DNA of 64,000 nt from the NCBI GenBank assembly GCA_038501785.1, contig JBAMJR010000078.1, forward strand, positions 267,501 through 331,500, given 5' to 3'. The notes below the pieces were generated by a model. That model was not told the origin of the DNA, ran no database searches, and saw only the letters and a program-made list of their open reading frames with translations. The translations under genes were made by a program, and so were the position numbers. Below, one piece after another: positions 1 through 11,155 of the stretch. The DNA comes from Myoxocephalus aenaeus. Its lineage: Eukaryota; Chordata; Actinopteri; Perciformes; Cottidae. The stretch's first letter is position 1, and the number at the start of each line of letters is the position of its first letter.

Positions 1-1078
1 CATGACGATGTGTAGAGGAAGTAGAGCTACATGAAGATGTGTAGAGGAAGTAGAGCTGCATGAAGATGTGTAGAGGAAGTAGAGCTACATGAAGATGTGT
101 AGAGGAAGTAGAGCTACATGAAGATATGTAGAGGAAGTAGAGCTACATGAAGATATGTAGAGGAAGTAGAGCTACATGAAGATGTGTAGAGGAAGTAGAG
201 CTACATGAAGATGTGTAGAGGAAGTAGAGCTACATGAAGATATGTAGAGGAAGTAGAGCTACATGAAGATATGTAGAGGAAGTAGAGCTACATGAAGATG
301 TGTAGAAGAAGTAGAGCTACATGAAGATATGTAGAGGAAGTAGAGCTACATGAAGATGTGTAGAGGAGGTAGAGCTACATGAAGATGTGTAGAGGAAGTA
401 GAGCTGCATGAAGATGTGTAGAGGAAGTAGAGCTACATGAAGATATGTAGAGGAAGTAGAGCTACATGAAGATGTGTAGAGGAAGTAGAGCTGCATGAAG
501 ATGTGTAGAGGAAGTAGAGCTACATGAAGATGTGTAGAGGAAGTAGAGCTACATGAAGATGTGTAGAGGAAGTAGAGCTACATGAAGATGTGTAGAGGAA
601 GTAGAGCTGCATGAAGATGTGTAGAGGAAGTAGAGCTGCATGAAGATGTGTAGAGGAAGTAGAGCTACATGAAGATGTGTAGAGGAAGTAGAGCTACATG
701 ACGATGTGTAGAGGAAGTAGAGCTACATGAAGATGTGTAGAGGAAGTAGAGCTGCATGAAGATGTGTAGAGGAAGTAGAGCTACATGAAGATATGTAGAG
801 GAAGTAGAGCTACATGAAGGTATGTAGAGGAAGTAGAGCTACATGAAGATGTGTAGAGGAAGTAGAGCTACATGAAGATGTGTAGAGGAAGTAGAGCTAC
901 ATGAAGATGTGTAGAGGAAGTAGAGCTACATGAAGATATGTAGAGGAGGTAGAGCTACATGAAGATGTGTAGAGGAGGTAGAGCTACATGACGATGTGTA
1001 GAGGAAGTAGAGCTACATGAAGATGTGTAGAGGAAGTAGAGCTGCATGAAGATGTGTAGAGGAAGTAGAGCTACATGA
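1..1078. repeat. 29-bp minisatellite, 37 full units, cut by window edge
   Basis: Tandem array with a 29-bp period. Each unit starts ATGAAGATGTGTAGAGGAAG and ends TAGAGCTAC. Thirty-seven full units run from 2 to 1074 with no insertion or deletion, followed by a 4-base partial unit. Units differ by a few recurring substitutions: GTG or ATG, GCTAC or GCTGC, GAAG or GAGG, AAG or ACG. The ACG variant starts units at 2, 698 and 988, exactly 24 and 10 periods apart, and each time the next two units carry GCTGC then GCTAC. The array continues past the left edge. Stop codons occur in every frame, so it is not coding. Confidence 0.97.
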
Positions 1079-1620
1079 GAACCCTCAATGCGTCTGTCTG
1101 TGTCCGTGAGGGTTACGTTCCGTCACTCTGGGTGTTCTGTTGCTAACAGATGGAGCGTTTCATCTTGAGGCCATCCACAATTATATGAATTGATTTGAAG
1201 AAACGGAGCAGAAGCACTTGCCAATCATGGGGTTTTACTTATTTTTAATATCCTGAATAATAACGAGCAATTGTAAGAAGACATATCTGGATTCTGGTAC
1301 ACTCTACAGAACTAACTTGTACTTCTAATTTCAGTTAGTTTACAGTAAATTAATACTTCACCGTTTCATACGGACCATAATGATGAAGTCACACGAGAGA
1401 CGCCTGTGAAATTAAACTCCAGGAAGAGCAACGCCTTTCTTCCAAACATCGCCCGATATCTTTATCATGATGCCGGCATCTTTCTTTGTAATCTCTTTTG
1501 TACATTTGAATGGCAGCCGGTGATGACGCTCTGCAGCTGTGATTAAGCTTTAGAATGGAGATGTCTATCTGTCACGGCTGACAGCATCATGGGTGGTGAG
1601 GGCAGACATACAGCATGATG

Positions 1621-1648
<28 letters not shown>
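1621..1648. repeat. (CT)14 microsatellite
   Basis: Perfect CT dinucleotide run seen directly. Confidence 0.97.
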
Positions 1649-1655
<7 letters not shown>

Positions 1656-2441
1656 AATTCACTTTTCCTCTCCCTCGCTTTTTCTTTTTCTCCAACATCT
1701 GTGGCCCTCCCACCTCCTTTTCATTCACTCTGAATTACACATTTGAGCACATTTACCTCCGGTTCTCCGGTTCTCCAGTTCTCTACTCTATGGCACTTAT
1801 GTCTCGTCTTTCAAACATTTTACCATTTAGTTCTTTGTGGGGTTCCAATGCTCGGATGCCGTAATTATAATGAAACTAGTGCAATGGCAGATGTTGTGGG
1901 ACATCTGAAGGTTTGCTGCATTGTAACATATGATTGGGCATCTTGGGTTACGACCGTCACCATGTTGAGGCAAAGGTTAGACAAAGCTAACAATTAAAGC
2001 TGTTAAGCAACGATAGGTTAAAAGAAACTAATACAAAATAGAGTAACAGTCCAAGAGGAACATCTGAGACAGAGGGCATCTATTGCTGATCACATAGAAA
2101 AACAGCAGTATGATGTCATCCTGTGCAGTGGAAAGACTTCAAATGCTTTTTACCCAGAGCGCACCTCACCTGAGAGGTCGCCGGCGTCAGACCTTCACAG
2201 AGGGACATTCTAGGTGTAGATGTGGAAGAAGGACGGACATTTTGTCCTCACTATCCGGAGAAGGATGAACTGCCTGAGGCGCTGAGCCACCTTTCTGCTG
2301 GCGCTGCGGTTCCGAAGCTTCATGGCCGTCCTGCTCCTGTTTGTGCAAAACACTTTGAGCTTTTAGAGATACTTAGTTTGGAATGTAAGCAAGTACACGT
2401 CGATTATTCTTTCACGGCCTGGGATCTGTCGGGATCTGTCG

Positions 2442-2444
<3 letters not shown>

Positions 2445-2485
<41 letters not shown>
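2445..2485. repeat. (AT)n microsatellite
   Basis: Perfect AT dinucleotide run of about 20 units seen directly. Confidence 0.97.
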
Positions 2486-2486
<1 letters not shown>

Positions 2487-3005
2487 GACAACAAAATGTG
2501 ACAAATAAAATCCAACGTGAGGCAGAATAAAGCCCTGCTGTGGCCTCAAAGCTACAGGTGGAGTGAGGTGTGTAGCTACAGCTGCTAATTAGCCCTCTAT
2601 ATTACTATTTATTTGGTGGCTTGTTTAACAAGCTGCGGTAGAACAAGCCAACGCTATCTTTGTAGATAAGAAGCCGACATTAGCTGCAGAACTAATGTGG
2701 ATTGTTGTTGTTGTTGTTGTGCTTTGTCTCCAGCTGCTGTCTGGCTGTTAGTCAGGAAGTGGGTTTCCATTCACAAAGTGAAAAGAAGCACATGAATAAT
2801 ACAGTGGAAGTGCTGAAAAAAGTTATTAAACATTTAATACATTAAACAATCACAAATGCTATATTCCCATGTTGTTACATTTCATATTTTGTGTCAGTGC
2901 ATCGCAGAAGACGGGAATTCTGCAGGTTTATTTTGCTCAGTATTTCCTCCGTTCTTTGGTTCACACTTTTTTCTTTTGTTAAACAATTAATAACTGTAAA
3001 AAATA

Positions 3006-3779
3006 CAACCCTGTCTCCTAAAAATTACGTTCCCCCGGAACTAAAACGCATTCTCAATTACATTTGATCAGAAACGTATCTCCTCCCTGATTATGTTTGT
3101 GTTTGACGTATTACAAATACGTTGATAAAACACGTATTTTTGTTTTATTGTTTTTATGTTTGACGTATTACAAAAGCCAGTAACGGGGGCGGTCTGAAGA
3201 CCGCTTGCCTGCCGCTGTCGCGCCGACTCCGGTCTTCTCTGAGTCGGGTTGTTTGGGAATGCAGCCCAAAGTGTGCTAAACTCCATCTAATGCAGTAAAC
3301 CACTGCAGTCATCAGCAGACACTCAGATCTCTGTGTTCAAATCAGCTGCCGCATCTGACGTGAAAAATATTCAAACGGTCGGAAACAGCCACAGGACACA
3401 ACATCCACTTTTCAAAATACTGACTGATATGAATGTGTTCAGAATATTTCTGACCACATCCACACATCTTAACTGTACTGGTCATACAGCACTGTTGTAA
3501 TATGTCAAACACAACGTACTGGTCAGATGCTGCAGCTAATTTGATCACAGAGATCCGAGATTCTAGATGGACTTTAACACACTTTGGGCTGCATTCCCAA
3601 ACAACCCGACTCAGAGAAGACCGGATCCGGTGCGACGGCGGCGGGCAAACGGTCTTCAGACCGGCCCCGTTACCGTCTTCAGACCGCCCCTTTTTCTTTC
3701 CTCCGCAGAGTTTAGAAATTAAAATATGCTTAAATTCAGCGGGAAAGCAAGAAAACAATAACACAAACACACGATTAAC
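3006..3779. mobile_element. Palindromic DNA element, 3'-truncated copy
   Basis: The left end begins CAACCCTGTCTCC, the same terminus as the full-length element at 40648-41647. Homology runs from there through the palindromic interior to about 3779, where it stops just after ACACGATTA. About 130 bases of the right arm and the right terminus are missing. Within the copy, 3220-3300 is an inverted match to 3575-3625 (both contain GGGCTGCATTCCCAAACAAC or its complement). No transposase is visible, so it is a non-autonomous element. I do not assign a superfamily. Open frames at 3342-3804 lie in this palindrome on both strands and are not genes. Confidence 0.85.
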
Positions 3780-4765
3780 ATGTCATTATAGTTGGGCATA
3801 TTAATACAGCCTATATTTAGTCTCTGCCTTTGAAACAGCAGCTCTGCAGCATTCTGAGTGCTCTCTGCCTCTTCATGAGAAATGTACAGAAGTTGAGATT
3901 ATCCAAACGAGCAGTAAAGAGAAACCGCTGTTAATGTGTAGAAAAATTATCCAGCACGGAACTGAAAACAGCTGAAACGCTCAGTGGTGTTTATTTGCTT
4001 TATGTATGGTATTTCTCCACGAGTGTGTCGTTACTTTTAGAGAGTAAAAGTACTCCTCCCACAGAAACATGCATTATTGGCGTCCGTCTGTTTTACCGTA
4101 GTAAAGCTTTTAAACAATCTTAAATACAGCTGGTAGTTTAGTCCAGTGGCTTCCAAACTAGGGGTCGGGCCACACGAGGAGATGATTGATATGGTTAGCC
4201 TTTTATCTGAAGCGACATTTGTGTCCCTCCGTTTCTTTATGGAACAATCCCATTGCTAAATACCAATGCCGTCCCTCAATAGGAACATGCAGCTTAGGAC
4301 AGCTACAGTGGATACAAGGTCGTCTTGAGCATCTTTTTATCGGCCTGTCAGTCGCCTGGAGAGGGAAGAATTGAGTAGGAGGCAAGTCAGAGCGAGCTTT
4401 CGGTTTATAAATTCATAATTGGCAAAAAGGGGAGGGTGGAGGAGGAGAGAAAGGAAAAGAAAAGAAAGGGAAGGACAAAAGCAGAGAAAGAAAATAGATC
4501 TGCAGCAGAGCAAAACAAATCTGTAATAAGCAGGAGGATTATTACAACCTGAAGAAGCAGTGTTCAGGACACCTGGACACGATACACCTGTACACACATA
4601 CACACCTACACACCTACACACACACTCTGTGGTAGCGTGTTAGTAAAGAGAGTGTCAGCATCCTGAGTGGGATCCAGATGGCTGAGAGCAGCGTCCAGGT
4701 CATATTTTATTAAAAGGCTCCTCCAGGTGGTAACCTCCTGGTCTGGAAATTGAGCCCAATGGGAC
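3780..4765. other. Unique sequence with a possible hAT-type terminus
   Basis: Mostly unique sequence. At about 4144-4180 it reads CAGTGGCTTCCAAACTAGGG followed by GTCGGGCC, which resembles the 5' terminus of a common fish hAT-derived MITE. No partner end was found. No coding support. Confidence 0.4.
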
Positions 4766-5011
4766 AACTCCTCTGGTTGTATAGAAGTCTATGCTTCCTG
4801 TGTTAAAGCTGCATTCTCTCTCATGACCACCAGTGGGTGACTCCTCTGGCTGTATAGAAGTCTATGCTTCCTGTGTTAAAGCTGCATTCTTTCTCACTCC
4901 TCTGGTTGTATAGAAGTATATGCTTCATGTGTTAAAGCTGCATTCTCTCCACTGACCAGCAGGGGGTGACTCCTCTGGTTGTATAGAAGTCTATGCTTCA
5001 TGTGTTAAAGC
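4766..5011 (+). repeat. Tandem core of a dispersed repeat, left part
   Basis: About four degenerate tandem units of roughly 70 bases, each containing CTCCTCTGGTTGTATAGAAG, then TCTATGCTTC and GTTAAAGCTGCATTCTCTC. The array is interrupted at 5011/6298 by the hAT element and resumes afterwards. A reverse-orientation copy of the same family lies at 59912-60640, and a single-unit copy at 30336-30470. The family is not assigned. Confidence 0.85.
4827..4970 (+). promoter_or_regulatory. CTCF-like core motifs in the repeat units (two here)
   Basis: CCACCAGTGGGTGAC at 4827-4841 and CCAGCAGGGGGTGAC at 4956-4970 resemble the vertebrate CTCF core (CCASYAGRKGGC). A third and better match, CCACCAGGGGGCGAC, is at 6323-6337 beyond the hAT insertion. 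This is motif resemblance only; occupancy is not shown. Confidence 0.35.
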
Positions 5012-6297
5012 CAGTGTTGTATAAAGTACCCAAAAGCCGTACTTGAGTAAAAGTAAAGATACTTTACTGGAAAATTACTCCAGTAAAAGTAAAAGTCACC
5101 TATTAAAATACTACTTGAGTAAAAGTCTTAAAGTATCTGATATTTTCTGTACTTAAGTATCAAAAGTATTTTTCTGATATAAAATGTACTTAAGTATTGA
5201 AAGTAAAAGTACAAGTACATGCTTTTAATAAAAAAGCAATGGGTCAGAATTTTGAGAATTATGAAGTTTATTCTTTTAAGTGCTGTGGTCACCGTGACCA
5301 AGGACAAGGAGTTGTGTTGATACAATAACTGGGTTGGCTGGGATCCATCCATATATATTATGTTCAACATAATATATTGTACCTAAGTATACTTTTGCAT
5401 CTACTGTGAACTTATCATCGTAATTCTCCAAAAAGCAATATGACACTATGAAGGAGTTGTAACAGTGTGGTTATAAGTATGCTCATTCCGCCCGGTAACG
5501 GTCCGTGGGTTCCTTGATACCAGGCCCCTTGGTACTGGGCTGCACAGAAAGAATGAATGAAACATGTAAATTAAATTTAAAAAGTCCGGAAAAATGTTTT
5601 ATTGTGAAAAATGACCAGATACATCCGTCTGTGGTAACCTCAGACGGAACCTCTTGACACATGTCAATATGTCACGTTACCCTAAAAATGAAACTTAAAT
5701 CTGTTTCAACTCTGCCGGTGTTCTGGATTAAAACCAAGGCAAAGTATCCTGAGATCGCCAAAAAAGCATGAAAACCTGCTTTCATTTCAACATCCTGTCT
5801 TTGTGCAGCGCGTTATAAGTTAAGCAGTAGACTGGACTAAAGGTTTAGTTAGCAGTAGAGTCAGTAGACTGGACATAACGAACACACGTCAGGTGTCGTT
5901 GTCTCCTGTCTCTCCGAGGTCGGACCCGGTCCGTGACAGTTTGGTCTTCACGTTACCGGCCCGTGACGCATAAAGGTTTGGGAGTGCTGGACTAGAGGAT
6001 GTAGAGGCTAATGCAGAATATTGTGATTCGCAAAACCTGCTTCGTGGAGTCTGTGTTCCACCACAGTCCCGGATGTGTTTTTTTTTTTCTTTCTAAAGAT
6101 AGATTTGATTTTGTAGCGAGTAACGAAGGTTTCATGGGAAATGTATCGGAGTAAAAGTATCAGTTTTCTTTGCAAAATGTAGTGAAGTAAAAGTAAAAGT
6201 AAACAGAAATATAAATAGTAAAGTAGAGTACATATATCCCAAAAAACTACTTAAGTACAGTAACGAAGTATTTCTACTTCGTTACTATACACCACTG
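5012..6297. mobile_element. Non-autonomous hAT transposon with exact 8-bp target duplication
   Basis: The element starts CAGTGTTGTATAAAGTAC at 5012. Its right end, read on the other strand, is CAGTGGTGTATAGTAACG, ending at 6297. The flanking 8 bases GTTAAAGC are present at both 5004-5011 and 6298-6305, which is the duplication size expected for hAT elements. The subterminal regions are rich in AGTAAAAGTA words on both ends, typical of this fish hAT group. At 1,286 bp there is no transposase frame. It inserted into a unit of the tandem repeat at 4766-6362. Confidence 0.93.
5486..5992. mobile_element. Possible older hAT-like fragment inside the hAT element
   Basis: The left side contains GGTAACGGTCCGTGGGTTCC. 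The right side, read in reverse, gives AGCACTCCCAAACCTTTATG then CGTCACGGGCCGGTAACG, resembling a second hAT family whose ends read CAGGGGTCCCCAACC and GGACCGGT. Ends are degenerate and no target duplication was found, so it may instead be internal sequence of the host element. Confidence 0.35.
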
Positions 6298-6735
6298 GTT
6301 AAAGCTGCATTCTCTCTCCTGACCACCAGGGGGCGACTCCTCTGGTTGTATAGAAGTCTACTTCTCACTACCTCAGTAAATATTGTTAACATCATTGTAT
6401 GATCTCAATCTCTAGTGTCAAGTATTCTTCAGAACAGCATGATGTTTTTTTTGTAAATGATGGTCGGCATATGCTTTAGGGTGGGGCTTACTGTGATTGA
6501 CAGGTTGCTACGCTAACAGAAAAATACAAGTATGGCCACTTCTTTTCACTGGTTGCAAAAATCCCAGAAGATTACAAATGAAAGATGGCGACGGCCAAAA
6601 TGCATAACTCGAGGCTGCAGACTCGACAGCCGTTCACAAAGCAATGGTGACGTCACGACAACTCTGTATATGCAGTTCATGGTAGAAATGCTGAGGCATG
6701 AAATGGTGGCTGGTGTGATGACATTCAGTTAGAAT
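6298..6735 (+). repeat. Dispersed repeat, right part after the hAT insertion
   Basis: It resumes with GTTAAAGCTGCATTC, includes the CCACCAGGGGGCGAC motif at 6323-6337, then the body (CTTCTCACTACCTCAGTAAA, GATGGCGACGGCCAAAATGC, GTGACGTCAC, TATATGCAGTTCATGG). The same body words, more or less diverged, appear at 30380-30460, 56150-56300 and, inverted, at 59912-60130. The open frame 6532-6732 lies in this repeat and is not considered a gene. Confidence 0.75.
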
Positions 6736-7551
6736 GACACGGTGCAGTTTCTGATCACCTTGTGACTCTATAGGGAGTCGTTCCTGAAAGGAGTAAAGGG
6801 GAGGGGCAGAGATGGGATACAGTTGTCGTGCTGATAGATAAGCTGTCAAGGTGTCAGCAGCAATCTCACTATGCGTGACAAGCATTCACAACCCTGGTAA
6901 TTGATTATGACACCTTAGCTGGAAAATATCCAAACGTTGCTGCTTTTGCGGTGCGTGACTGTTCATGTTTTCAAAGAGCTGAGCAGTTGACGCCGTTTGA
7001 CGCCGACATAGAAGATAATTTATACGGAGGTGGCAAGAAAGCTAAGGTCAGCAAAATCATTTATTCCTTGCCAAGAAAGAGACATTCTGCATCTGCATTT
7101 GGAATTAATTAATTAAATATTAATTAGAAGATCTAGGCTTCTAAAAATGACTTGTTGGTAGGCGAGGATATGTTTAGCCGTGTTACCAAGAGGAAGGCAT
7201 TATTCTCCACTTTGTTCTCAGAAGAGAGAATCCTGACAAATCAAATATAAGATGGATTGCTGTGACATTTTGAGCAGTTTGTGTCTAATGACTTCCGCTG
7301 AGTAGCACCAACAGTAGGTCATTGGTCCAGACATGTATGGTTCCCATAAAACATTTCCTCATGACTTTGGGGATCCACAAAAGCACCTCCAGCAGGTTAG
7401 CCGTTGTCGGTTCAAATTTAAATATCTCAACATCAATCGGATGCCTTGCCATAAAATAGTGTGCATATACAGTATTCACTGTCTCGACTGATGACCAAGG
7501 TGCTGACTCATCGTGTTCCCCATCACAGGAATCCTGCTGACAGGGACTGAT
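6736..7551. other. Unique sequence, nothing recognised
   Basis: Mixed-composition sequence with a short AATTAATTAATTAAATATTAATTA stretch near 7103-7125. No gene or repeat recognised. Confidence 0.6.
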
Positions 7552-8028
7552 GATGACCATAAGGTTTCTTGTACTGATGACCATAAGGTTTCTTGGACTG
7601 ATGACCATAAGGTTTCCTGGACTGATGACCATAAGGTTTCCTGGACTGATGACCATAAGGTTTCTTGTACTGATGACCATAAGGTTTCCTGGACTGATGA
7701 CCATAAGGTTTCTTGGACTGATGACCATAAGGTTTCCTGGACTGATGACCATAAGGTTTCTTGTACTGATGACCATAAGGTTTCCTGGACTGATGACCAT
7801 AAGGTTTCCTGGACTGATGACCATAAGGTTTCTTGGACTGATGACCATAAGGTTTCTTGTACTGATGACCATAAGGTTTCCTGGACTGATGGCCATAAGG
7901 TTTCTTGGACTGATGACCATAAGGTTTCCTGGACTGATGACCATAAGGTTTCTTGGACTGATGACCATAAGGTTTCCTGGACTGATGACCATAAGGTTTC
8001 TTGGACTGATGACCACAAGGTTTCTTGA
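7552..8028. repeat. 24-bp minisatellite, about 20 units
   Basis: Tandem units of GATGACCATAAGGTTTCYTG plus KACT, with few substitutions (CCTG or CTTG, GTACT or GGACT, one ATGGCC). The 24-bp period is a multiple of three and two + frames and three - frames contain no stop within a unit, so five overlapping long open frames result (peptide units such as DDHKVSWT, MTIRFLGL, KPYGHQSR). I read these as by-products of the repeat; none joins to recognisable protein sequence outside the array. Confidence 0.96.
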
Positions 8029-10291
8029 GGTTAGCCCAATCATTTGCCTCCCCTGCCTGTGTGCTCAGTGTTTGCCTGTCCATTTTTTGATTGTGTTGTG
8101 GTGACGAACAAAGAGGAACATTAAAGTCGTTTGGATTTTGGAAGTCGAAAATCAAACCAGTCTTGAATTGTGAACCCGAAGACGCCGACGGCCCAACGCA
8201 CTACCAACTGAGTCTGGCATGGATCGGAAGCTGCTGCAGGTTTACTGGAGAGCAGAGCGGTGGGAATATTCATGTTGTACATTTTGAATTATTTCAGAGT
8301 TAACACTCCTCTTCTCTCCAGGAACAGCATCCACAGAACTAAACTAGGAATCTTTATCCTGCCAGATAATATCTTGTTCTCTCTCTCTCAATACCAAACA
8401 CCATCTTTTGGTTCCTCCGAGATCTAGATATGTGTATACAAAATCATAAAAATAGGCTATTTTAGATTTGGATTGACCTTTTTACAGAATTGACCAACTC
8501 ATATCCATAAAATGGACATGAGTTGAAAGTCTACCATCATCTTTATCTGCTTCAGCATACATTCAAACTGCCAAAAAAACAAAGAAATTAAAAATATTTT
8601 CTTAAGTGGCTCCATTTGAGCCGTTGAGGTTAAAGTGCTCCAGGTCAGCTGTGATTGTACACAACAGAGAAGCTTTCCTTCACTTCTCTGACACATACGT
8701 AGATTTATACGTAGATGTATACGGGCAAACCTCCGGCTACAAGTCTGTCTACCTTTCAGCGACCTCGTCGCTCTGCAGCTTGTTGTTCTATTTTATTTTG
8801 TATTCTCTGGGAGCCGATCCATCCCTGGCAGCGCTGACAGATGTTTTCAAGGACACTGGCTGTTAGGGGATAAATCAGCCAAAATCCCCAATCTTAATGG
8901 CGCTCTCCACTCAATCACAGGGTGATCAAATTGCAATAGAAAAGCCATCATCGCCAACTCGTGCAGTGGCAGGCGAGGCGTTCTGCTCAGTGATTCCTGG
9001 AGACTGCAGCTGATTATGGCCAGCTCCAATTTAGTCATACTTATATGTCAACGTTTTTTTTCGACAGAAAAAGGCAGATAGAGATGCTGAGTCATACATG
9101 GAAATAAATCAACACGAAAAGCATTAAACCAGATACGGAAAACAAGACATGGCCACTTCAAACATATATTCAAAAGTGAAACATAATAAAAATGCTTGCA
9201 GTAAGTAAACAAAAGTGAAAATATGCTTGGTAAGATTTATTGAAATAAGATGTAATATTTGGGCCTTTCAAGAGTAAAAGAGATCTTAGCGATATCGGAG
9301 CACAGTCTGACATTACAAGCAAAATGAAACTGATAAAGGACTTTCTGAAAATGTATACCATGGCCGGAATTCTACAAAAGCTCAAATCTAAAACACCAAA
9401 AAGCTAAGAGAAAGCTGTAACCCTTCTCTGATCAGGTTGCTGCACAAATCCTCCTCACATGAACCCCAACCATCCACATGCATAATGAAAGCCTCCATTA
9501 AGCCTTGTTGTGTGCAGCATGCACACATCACTCTTTTACGTCTGCAGAGGAGCATTCCTTCAGCGCTGGTGCCGTCTCTTGGAGAGGGTGAATGGGAGAA
9601 GAAGACAGTGAGTATAATAAAATGGAGGTTGGAGTCATTTCACTGAGCTAATATTGTCCCGGCTGCATTTTCAGATTATCGTGTGCACTTCGTGTTAGTC
9701 CGGCCCCAGTTCATTGCAAGTCGGAGGTAAAGTTCAACTCTTTGACTGTCTCTCTCCGTCTATTTTACCCACAGATACTCGCTCATGTTTTCTGCCCGTG
9801 TTCTCGTCGTTGTGTCAGATATCCTGAGCTTATTGACCCTCATTGACCCCCTCCCCCGCCGCCCCCTGACTCCAGCGAGGGGGAAGCGCTGAACACAGAC
9901 GATCGATTGGTTTGCAGCTCGTACGCGATGCAGAGGTTTCCTGCCGTCCCCGGAGACCGTGTGTCTGCCTGAGGAAGTGTGTCCCGCTGTCTTGGTTTGC
10001 GTTCCCTAAATGTCCTGAAGACACCTGACTGATGGCCTCCCATCTGCACACGCACATGTGTGAGTGTTTCAAGTGTTATTAGTGCTTTTTAATGATGATG
10101 AACTGAATTTGAAAAGCCACATTACGGATGATTTGTTGAATAGAAAATGGAATGGCTCATTTAATCTTCACTGGAAATCATATGGCAGAGATTAATATGA
10201 ACATGTATCATGTCCATGTACATATTTTGGAGACAGCCACAATAATTAGCTGTGAGTGGAAATACATAACAATCCACTGTATCATTACAAT
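8029..10291. other. Unique sequence, possible conserved non-coding block near 8870-9040
   Basis: No gene recognised. The block at about 8865-9045 has balanced composition with words such as GATAAATCAGCC, TGATCAAATTGCAATAG and CAGCTGATTATGGCC, the look of vertebrate conserved non-coding DNA. This is an impression only and needs alignment. A CCCTCCCCCGCCGCCCCCT run is near 9848-9866. Confidence 0.4.
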
Positions 10292-11155
10292 ACAATAAGA
10301 TAAGATAAGATAAAATAAGATAATCCTTTATTAGTCCCGCAGTGGGGAAATTACAGGATTACAGCAGCCTTGCTCACAAGAGAATAAAAGAATAATACAA
10401 TAGAAACAAGTAATATAAATAAATATAAGCAGTAAAACAGTAGAGAAGAATATTAATATACAGCCTGAATAGAAAGTACTTAAACGTATTGCACGTAAAT
10501 ACAAGTAATATACGTAATAATATTGCACCAGGTGAGTGATAAAGCAAAGTGAAGTAAAGTGTTCAGTTGTCAGAGTGGTCTACTGGGAGCTCAGCTGGTT
10601 GTGCAGCCTGACCGCAGCGGGAAGAAAAGACTTGCGGTTCCTCTCCCTCAGACACCGGGGATGAATCAGCCGGTGACTGAAGGAGCTGTGCAGCGCTGCT
10701 AGAGTGTCCTGCATGGGGTGGGAGGCGTGGCTTATCATGGACGAGAGCTTACTCATCATCCTCCTGTCCCCCACCACCTCCACGGTATCCAGAGGACGCC
10801 CCAGCACGCTGCTGGCCTTCTTTACCAGCTTGTCCAGTCTCCTCCTGTCAGCTGCCGTGATGCTGCTGCTCCAGAAGACCACTCCATAAAAGATGGCTGA
10901 TGCCACCACAGAGTCAAAGAAGGTCTTCAGGAGTGCTCCCTGCACCCCAAAAGACCTCAGTCTCCTCAGCAGAAAGAGTCTGCTCTGTCCCTTTTTATAA
11001 AGTGCGTGTACGTGGTCGGACCAGTCCAGTTTGTTGTTCAAGTGAACACCCAGGTACTTATAAGATTTAATGATCTCAATGTCCAGTCCCTGTATGCTCA
11101 CTGGTATCGGAGGAGAGCGTTTACCCCGGCGGAAGTCCACCACCACAACAATAGT
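10292..11155 (-). mobile_element. LINE 3' end (CR1/L2/Rex1-like), 5'-truncated
   Basis: The frame 10580-11146 on the minus strand encodes the C-terminal part of a non-LTR reverse transcriptase. Recognisable stretches are VVDFRRGK, IKSYKYLGVHLNNKLDWS, KKGQSRLFLLRRLRSFGV, AIFYGVVFWSSSITAADR and, near the end, FLPAAVRLHNQL. This order (thumb-like region after the catalytic palm, then a conserved tail) is typical of fish elements of the CR1/L2 group. The catalytic FADD segment and the endonuclease are absent: the copy is 5'-truncated near 11150, as usual for dead LINE insertions. The 3' UTR runs 10579 to 10320 with the common fish word TTATTAGTCCCGCAGTGGGG, ending in a (GATAA)n tail at 10292-10323. 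The remaining 188 codons are uninterrupted, so the insertion is fairly young. Clade assignment is by recognition only. Confidence 0.87.

Larger units (their letters stand above)
1079..3005. other. Unique AT-rich sequence with three short microsatellites
   Basis: I see no gene here. It holds a (CT)14 run at 1621-1648, an (AT)n run at 2445-2485 and a (TTG)n run at 2702-2720. The open frame over 2222-2530 exists only because the AT run is read through as alternating Ile and Tyr. Confidence 0.7.

Noticed and set aside
1..1078. CRISPR-like array
   Set aside because: Units are directly adjacent with no unique spacers, in a eukaryotic setting; it is a minisatellite.
3342..3804. Opposite-strand frames of 142 and 100 codons
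   Set aside because: They lie within the palindromic element; the matching region of the full copy at 40.6 kb has different stops.
7285..8155. Long overlapping open frames of 171-252 codons as repetitive protein genes
   Set aside because: They follow from a 24-bp repeat lacking stops; all frames end soon after leaving the array and no family is recognisable.
10580..11146. Host gene encoding a 188-residue protein
   Set aside because: The sequence is a LINE reverse transcriptase tail, with a LINE 3' UTR and tandem tail next to it.
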